Shown here: piece after piece, positions 59,973-64,000 of the stretch
Position numbering within the stretch: the first letter of the stretch is position 1
Layout of the letters: the number at the start of each line of letters is the position of its first letter
Source of the DNA: Xenophilus arseniciresistens
GTDB taxonomy: Bacteria > Pseudomonadota > Gammaproteobacteria > Burkholderiales > Burkholderiaceae_C
Assembly: GCF_028023875.1 (NCBI RefSeq)
Contig: NZ_JAQIPB010000003.1
Location: forward strand, 496,001-560,000
Direction: 5' to 3'
Length of the DNA: 64,000 nt
Notes under the pieces: model-generated
The model's input: only the letters and a program-made list of their open reading frames with translations
Told to the model about the DNA's origin: nothing
Databases searched by the model: none
Translations under genes and position numbers: made by a program

Positions 59973-61126
59973 ACCTGGACCTTGACGCGCGCGACCGCGC
60001 CTTCCGCGCCGAAGTGCGCGCCTTTCTGGCCGAGCAGTTGAGCGACGAGATGCGCGCCGGCCAGCGCGCCACCACCGGCCTGTACCCCGAGCCCGAAGTC
60101 AGCGGCCCGTGGCAGCAGGCGCTGCAACAGCGCGGCTGGCTGGTGCCGCTGTGGCCCAGGGAATGGGGCGGCACCGGCTGGACGGCGCTGCAGCGCTTCA
60201 TCTTCGAAACCGAATGCGCGCTGGCCGGCGCGCCGCTGGTGCACCCCATGGGCACGCGGCTGGTCGGCCCGGTGCTGCTGCGCTACGGCACGCCGGCGCA
60301 GAAGGACTTCTACCTGCCGCGCATCCTCTCGGGCCAGGACTACTGGTGCCAGGGCTTCTCGGAGCCCAACGCGGGCTCCGACCTGGCCTCGCTGCAACTG
60401 CGGGCACGCGCCGATGGCGATGACTACGTGCTCGACGGCACCAAGATCTGGACCACGCACGCGCACCATGCCAACCGCATGTTCGCGCTGGTGCGCACGC
60501 GCAGCGAAGGCAAACCGCAGGCCGGCATCAGCTTCCTGCTGGTCGACATGAAGCTGCCCGGCATCACGGTGCGGCCCATCGCCACCATCGGTGGCGACCA
60601 CGACCTCAACGAAGTGCACTTCGACGGCGTGCGCGTGCCGCAGTCCGAGCGCGTGGGCGAGGAGAACGCAGGCTGGGAATGCGCCAAGTACCTGCTGGAG
60701 TTCGAACGCGGCGCCGGCATCTTCAGCCCGCGCCTGCGCGCGCAGCTCAAGCGCGTGGCCGCTGCGCTGCCGCCTGAACCGGGCGATGCGCTGGTGCAGC
60801 GCCTGGGCGAAGTGGCGGCCGACGTGGACGCCTTCGAATGGCTGGAGCTGCGCACCTTCGGCGCCCTGGCGCCGGGCGAGCGGCCGGGGCCCATGGCTTC
60901 GGTGCTCAAGCTGCGCGCGAGCCGGCTCAAGCAGCTGATCGGCGAACTGGGCGTGCAGGCGCTGGGGCCGCGCGCGCTGCGCTGGCGCAGCGCCCCGGGC
61001 GACGACGATCTGGCCGCGCTGCTGGTGCCCGAGTACTGCAACAGCCGCGCCACCACCATCTTCGGCGGCGCCTCGGAGATCCAGCTGGGGCTGATCGCCA
61101 GGCAGCTGATGCAAGGCAGCGCCTGA
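59969..61126 (+). CDS. Acyl-CoA dehydrogenase family protein (subunit 2)
   Basis: The 385-aa protein starts MNLDLDARDRAFRAEVRAF. It carries LVPLWPREWGGTGWTA, CQGFSEPNAGSDLASL and NRATTIFGGASEIQLGL-type signatures (RATTIFGGASEIQLGLIARQ), typical of the FAD-dependent acyl-CoA dehydrogenases. It would introduce a double bond into an acyl-CoA, feeding the crotonase encoded upstream. Its start is coupled to the previous gene. Confidence 0.9.
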   Translation: MNLDLDARDRAFRAEVRAFLAEQLSDEMRAGQRATTGLYPEPEVSGPWQQALQQRGWLVPLWPREWGGTGWTALQRFIFETECALAGAPLVHPMGTRLVGPVLLRYGTPAQKDFYLPRILSGQDYWCQGFSEPNAGSDLASLQLRARADGDDYVLDGTKIWTTHAHHANRMFALVRTRSEGKPQAGISFLLVDMKLPGITVRPIATIGGDHDLNEVHFDGVRVPQSERVGEENAGWECAKYLLEFERGAGIFSPRLRAQLKRVAAALPPEPGDALVQRLGEVAADVDAFEWLELRTFGALAPGERPGPMASVLKLRASRLKQLIGELGVQALGPRALRWRSAPGDDDLAALLVPEYCNSRATTIFGGASEIQLGLIARQLMQGSA

Positions 61127-61171
61127 GGGCCATGCCGCGCAGCCGCTCAGGCGGCGCGCGCATCCGCACTA

Positions 61172-61192
61172 CAGTGGGCGCTGTTCCCACTG
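61172..61192. other. 7-bp inverted repeat upstream of glutathione reductase
   Basis: CAGTGGG (61172-61178) and CCCACTG (61186-61192) are exact reverse complements separated by 7 bases, ending 18 bases before the gor start. It may be an operator or a leader hairpin. Confidence 0.35.
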
Positions 61193-61210
61193 CAAGGCGG
61201 ATGCGCACCC

Positions 61211-62575
61211 ATGGCTTCATACGACTTCGACCTCTTCGTCATCGGCGGCGGCAGCGGCGGCGTGCGTGCGGCGCGCATGGCGGGCCAGGCCGGTGCGCGC
61301 GTGGCGCTGGCCGAATGCGCCGAGCTGGGCGGCACCTGCGTGAACGTGGGCTGCGTGCCCAAGAAGCTCTACAGCTATGCCGCCGGCTATGCGGCCTCCT
61401 TCGAGGAAGCCCCAGGCTACGGCTGGACGCTGCCCGAGGCGCCACGCTTCGACTGGGACACGCTCAAGCGCCAGCGCGCGCAGGAGATCCGGCGCCTGAA
61501 CGGCGTTTACCGGAAGCTGCTGGACGGCGCCGGCGTGAAGACGCTGCAGGGCTGGGCGCAACTGGAAGACGGCCACACGGTGCGCGTGGGCCAGCGCAAC
61601 TACAGCGCGCGGCACATCCTGGTCGCGACCGGCGGCATGCCCCACGCGCCCGACCTGCCGGGCCGCGAACTGGCCGTGGTGTCCGATGCGATGTTCGACC
61701 TGCCGCAGTTCCCCCGGCGCCTGCTGGTGATGGGCGGCGGCTACATCGGCTGCGAATTCGCGTCCGTCTTCCGCGCGCTGGGGGCCGAGGTCACGCTGGT
61801 CAACCGCGGCGCGCACATCCTCAATGGCTTCGACGACGACGTGCGCGAGGCGCTGGCGCGCGAGATGGGCCGCCACGGCATAGACCTGCGCATGACGGCC
61901 CAGGTCGAAACGCTGCGGCGCGAAGGCGACCACATCGTCGCCATGCTCTCGCGCGGCCAGCAGATTGAAGCCGACACCGTGCTGCTGGCCACCGGCCGGC
62001 GCCCCAACACGGCCGGCATGGGGCTGGAGGCTGCCGGCGTGAAGCTGGACGAACGTGGCGCCGTGGTGGTCGATGCGCGCTACCGCAGCAGCGTGGACTC
62101 GGTGCTGGCCATCGGCGACGTGAGCAGCCGCCTGGCGCTCACGCCCGTGGCGCTGGCCGAAGCCATGGTGGTGGTGGACCAGCTCTTCGGCCAGGGCAGG
62201 CGCCGCATGCGCTACGACAACGTGCCCACGGCCGTGTTCACGCACCCCAACGTGGGCGTTTGCGGCCTGACGGAAGCGGCCGCGCGCGCGAAGTTCGGCG
62301 AGCAGGGCGTGCGCATCTTCGCCACCGATTTCAAGGCGCTGCGCCACACCCTGTCGGGCCGCGAGGAGCGCACCTTCATGAAGCTGGTGGTCGACGCAAA
62401 AAGCGACCGCGTGGTGGGCCTGCACATGGTGGGCGCCGAGGCCGGCGAGATCGTGCAGGGCTTTGCCGTGGCCATGAACGCCGGTGCCACCAAGGCCCAG
62501 TTCGACAGCACCATCGGCATCCACCCGACCACGGCCGAAGAGTTCGTGACGATGCGCGAGCCGATGGCGGGCTGA
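61211..62575 (+). CDS. gor: Glutathione-disulfide reductase
   Basis: The 454-aa flavoenzyme has the FAD motif LFVIGGGSGGVRAARMAG, the redox-active disulfide GGTCVNVGCVPKK (Cys43, Cys48), the NAD(P) motif VMGGGYIGCEFASVFRALG and the catalytic His438 in IGIHPTTAEE. Length and the HPTTAEE end are typical of Gor, which reduces GSSG with NADPH in the cytoplasm. It is monocistronic, 84 bases after the dehydrogenase gene. Confidence 0.94.
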   Translation: MASYDFDLFVIGGGSGGVRAARMAGQAGARVALAECAELGGTCVNVGCVPKKLYSYAAGYAASFEEAPGYGWTLPEAPRFDWDTLKRQRAQEIRRLNGVYRKLLDGAGVKTLQGWAQLEDGHTVRVGQRNYSARHILVATGGMPHAPDLPGRELAVVSDAMFDLPQFPRRLLVMGGGYIGCEFASVFRALGAEVTLVNRGAHILNGFDDDVREALAREMGRHGIDLRMTAQVETLRREGDHIVAMLSRGQQIEADTVLLATGRRPNTAGMGLEAAGVKLDERGAVVVDARYRSSVDSVLAIGDVSSRLALTPVALAEAMVVVDQLFGQGRRRMRYDNVPTAVFTHPNVGVCGLTEAAARAKFGEQGVRIFATDFKALRHTLSGREERTFMKLVVDAKSDRVVGLHMVGAEAGEIVQGFAVAMNAGATKAQFDSTIGIHPTTAEEFVTMREPMAG

Positions 62576-62604
62576 GTGCCACGGCGCAGCGGCACAATGC
62601 CGCC

Positions 62605-64000
62605 ATGCCTCATATGCCGCCCTTCGTCGCCCCGCTGCGTTTCACCGACCCCGCCGCCGCGCTGGCGCAGGTACGCAATATCTACGACAGCGGCATCCAG
62701 CACCTGCGCAACTGCATGCAGCGCTTCGTGGCCGGCGAAGACCTGCCGGGCCGCGTGCGCGCCTGCTACCCCTTCGTGCGGGTCCACACCCACACCAGCA
62801 CGCGCCATGCCACGCCGGTCACGGCGGGCCTGAGCTACGGCTTCGTGGCCGGGCCGGGCCGCTACGAAACCACGCTCACGCGGCCGGACCTGTTCGCGCG
62901 CTACTACGAGCAGCAGTTCCGCCTGCTGCTGGCCAACCACCCGGTGGAGCTGGAGGTGGGCACCAGCACGCAGCCCATCCCCATTCACTTCTCCTTCGGC
63001 GAGAACGACCATGTGGAAGGCACCATGAACGCCGCCCGGCGCGCGCTGATGCGCGAGGTCTTCGACCTGCCGGACCTGGGCGCGATGGACGACGGCATCG
63101 CCAACGGCACGCACCGCACCCCGCCGGGCGAGGCCGAGCCGCTGGCCCTGTTCACGGGCGCGCGGGTCGACTACTCGCTGCAGCGCCTGCGCCACTACAC
63201 CGGCACCCTGCCCTTCTGGTACCAGAACTTCGTGCTGTTCACGAACTACCAGTTCTACATCGACGAGTTCGTGCGCCTGGGCCACGAGGCCATGGCCGAC
63301 GAGCACAGCGAATACATCGCCTTCGTGGAACCCGGCAACGTCATCACGCGCCGGCGTGGCCTGCGCAGCGAGGATGCGGGCGATTTCGACGCGATGCTGC
63401 ACGGCCTGCAGGGCACGCCGCCGGGCCGGCTGCCGCAGATGCCGGCCTACCACCTGGTGCGCGCCGACCGCAGCGGCATCAGCATGGTCAACATCGGCGT
63501 GGGCCCGGCCAATGCCAAGACCATCACCGACCACATCGCCGTGCTGCGCCCGCATGCCTGGATGATGCTGGGCCACTGCGCGGGCCTGCGCAACACGCAG
63601 CAGCTGGGCGACTACGTGCTGGCCCACGCCTACGTGCGCGAGGACCATGTGCTGGACGAGGAACTGCCGCTGTGGGTGCCGATCCCGGCGCTGTCGGAGA
63701 TTCAGCTCGCGCTGGAGGAAGCGGTGGCCGATGTGACGCAGTGCAAGGGCGCCGAACTCAAGTCGATCATGCGCACCGGCACCGTGGCCAGCACCGACAA
63801 CCGCAACTGGGAGCTGCTGCCCGACAACGAGCCGCAGCGCCGCTTCAGCCAGAGCCGGGCCGTCGCGCTGGACATGGAAAGCGCCACCATCGCGGCCAAT
63901 GGTTTCAGGTTCCGCGTGCCCTACGGCACCTTGCTGTGCGTCTCCGACAAGCCGCTGCATGGCGAGATCAAGCTGCCCGGCATGGCCAACCACTTCTACC
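62605..64000 (+). CDS. amn: AMP nucleosidase, 3' truncated by the window edge
   Basis: The frame starts MPHMPPFVAPLRFTDPAAAL (a second ATG is 9 bases later) and is open to the right edge, giving about 465 codons. The N-terminal AMP nucleosidase domain shows CYPFVRVHTHTSTRHATPVT and the catalytic phosphorylase-like domain is reached with ADRSGISMVNIGVGPANAKT and AVALDMESATIAANG. Amn cleaves AMP to adenine and ribose 5-phosphate. The missing end should be about 30-40 codons. Confidence 0.9.
   Translation, partial: MPHMPPFVAPLRFTDPAAALAQVRNIYDSGIQHLRNCMQRFVAGEDLPGRVRACYPFVRVHTHTSTRHATPVTAGLSYGFVAGPGRYETTLTRPDLFARYYEQQFRLLLANHPVELEVGTSTQPIPIHFSFGENDHVEGTMNAARRALMREVFDLPDLGAMDDGIANGTHRTPPGEAEPLALFTGARVDYSLQRLRHYTGTLPFWYQNFVLFTNYQFYIDEFVRLGHEAMADEHSEYIAFVEPGNVITRRRGLRSEDAGDFDAMLHGLQGTPPGRLPQMPAYHLVRADRSGISMVNIGVGPANAKTITDHIAVLRPHAWMMLGHCAGLRNTQQLGDYVLAHAYVREDHVLDEELPLWVPIPALSEIQLALEEAVADVTQCKGAELKSIMRTGTVASTDNRNWELLPDNEPQRRFSQSRAVALDMESATIAANGFRFRVPYGTLLCVSDKPLHGEIKLPGMANHFY

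Noticed and set aside
1-64000. rRNA, tRNA, transposase or integrase genes
   Set aside because: No tRNA-like cloverleaf, rRNA sequence or transposase/integrase motif was recognised on either strand.

Overview
The window is about 64 kb of very GC-rich DNA with strong G/C third-position codon bias and closely packed genes, often joined by 4-base ATGA stop/start overlaps. Several orphan Bug-type solute receptors, a TRAP transporter, many CoA-dependent degradation genes, PHA (polyhydroxyalkanoate) genes and a type III pantothenate kinase point to a betaproteobacterium of the order Burkholderiales, most likely a Comamonadaceae-like heterotroph. That placement is inferred from gene content only. No rRNA, tRNA, CRISPR array or complete insertion sequence was seen.

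Region 1 (2-9845, +) is a probable membrane-stress operon. It holds the tail of a small DUF2170/YjfI-like protein, a PspA/IM30 protein, an unknown 129-aa protein, a YqiJ-like membrane OB-fold protein, a YqiK-like flotillin and a giant AAA ATPase (1833 aa). Region 2 (9846-11979) looks acquired: a secreted class-C-type serine hydrolase, a duplicated scrap of the ATPase 3' end, and an MntA/HepT toxin-antitoxin pair whose HepT has Cys in place of the usual RX4HXY Arg.

Region 3 (11980-20268, +) is a RutR-like regulator followed by a probable operon for catabolism of a cyclic nitrogen compound: NAD(P)H oxidoreductase, CodA-like amidohydrolase, creatininase-family hydrolase, NMT1-type ABC importer, FAD-linked oxidase and a RidA-family protein. 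A perfect 9-bp inverted repeat just before the first gene is the likely operator. Region 4 (20403-25770) holds a tannase-family lipoprotein (+) and, on the - strand, a molybdopterin oxidoreductase, a lipoprotein aminopeptidase and a PHA-system protein.

Region 5 (25860-39312, -) reads as one operon of ten genes: MHS transporter, acetolactate-synthase-like TPP enzyme, aldehyde dehydrogenase, alcohol dehydrogenase, class III PHA synthase (PhaE, PhaC), alpha/beta hydrolase, acyl-CoA transferase, sensor kinase and FixJ-type regulator. It appears to link uptake and oxidation of a small carbon compound to CoA activation and polyester synthesis under its own two-component system.

Region 6 (39521-49924) has a DUF445 membrane protein, divergent M20 hydrolases (ArgE on -, hippurate-hydrolase type on +), an M14-like DUF2817 protein, an unknown 112-aa protein, CoaX, and a LysR/Bug/FAD-monooxygenase group, then a rhodanese. 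Region 7 (50104-61126) has a TRAP transporter, whose large permease carries five 30-bp coding repeats, convergent with an IclR regulator. Divergent from IclR is an acyl-CoA degradation group: enoyl-CoA hydratase, NDP-forming acyl-CoA synthetase, orphan Bug protein and two acyl-CoA dehydrogenases. The window closes with glutathione reductase and a 3'-truncated AMP nucleosidase. No stretch over 300 bases lacks a gene; the longest gaps are 39313-39520 (a candidate control region), 49925-50103 and 10957-11133.
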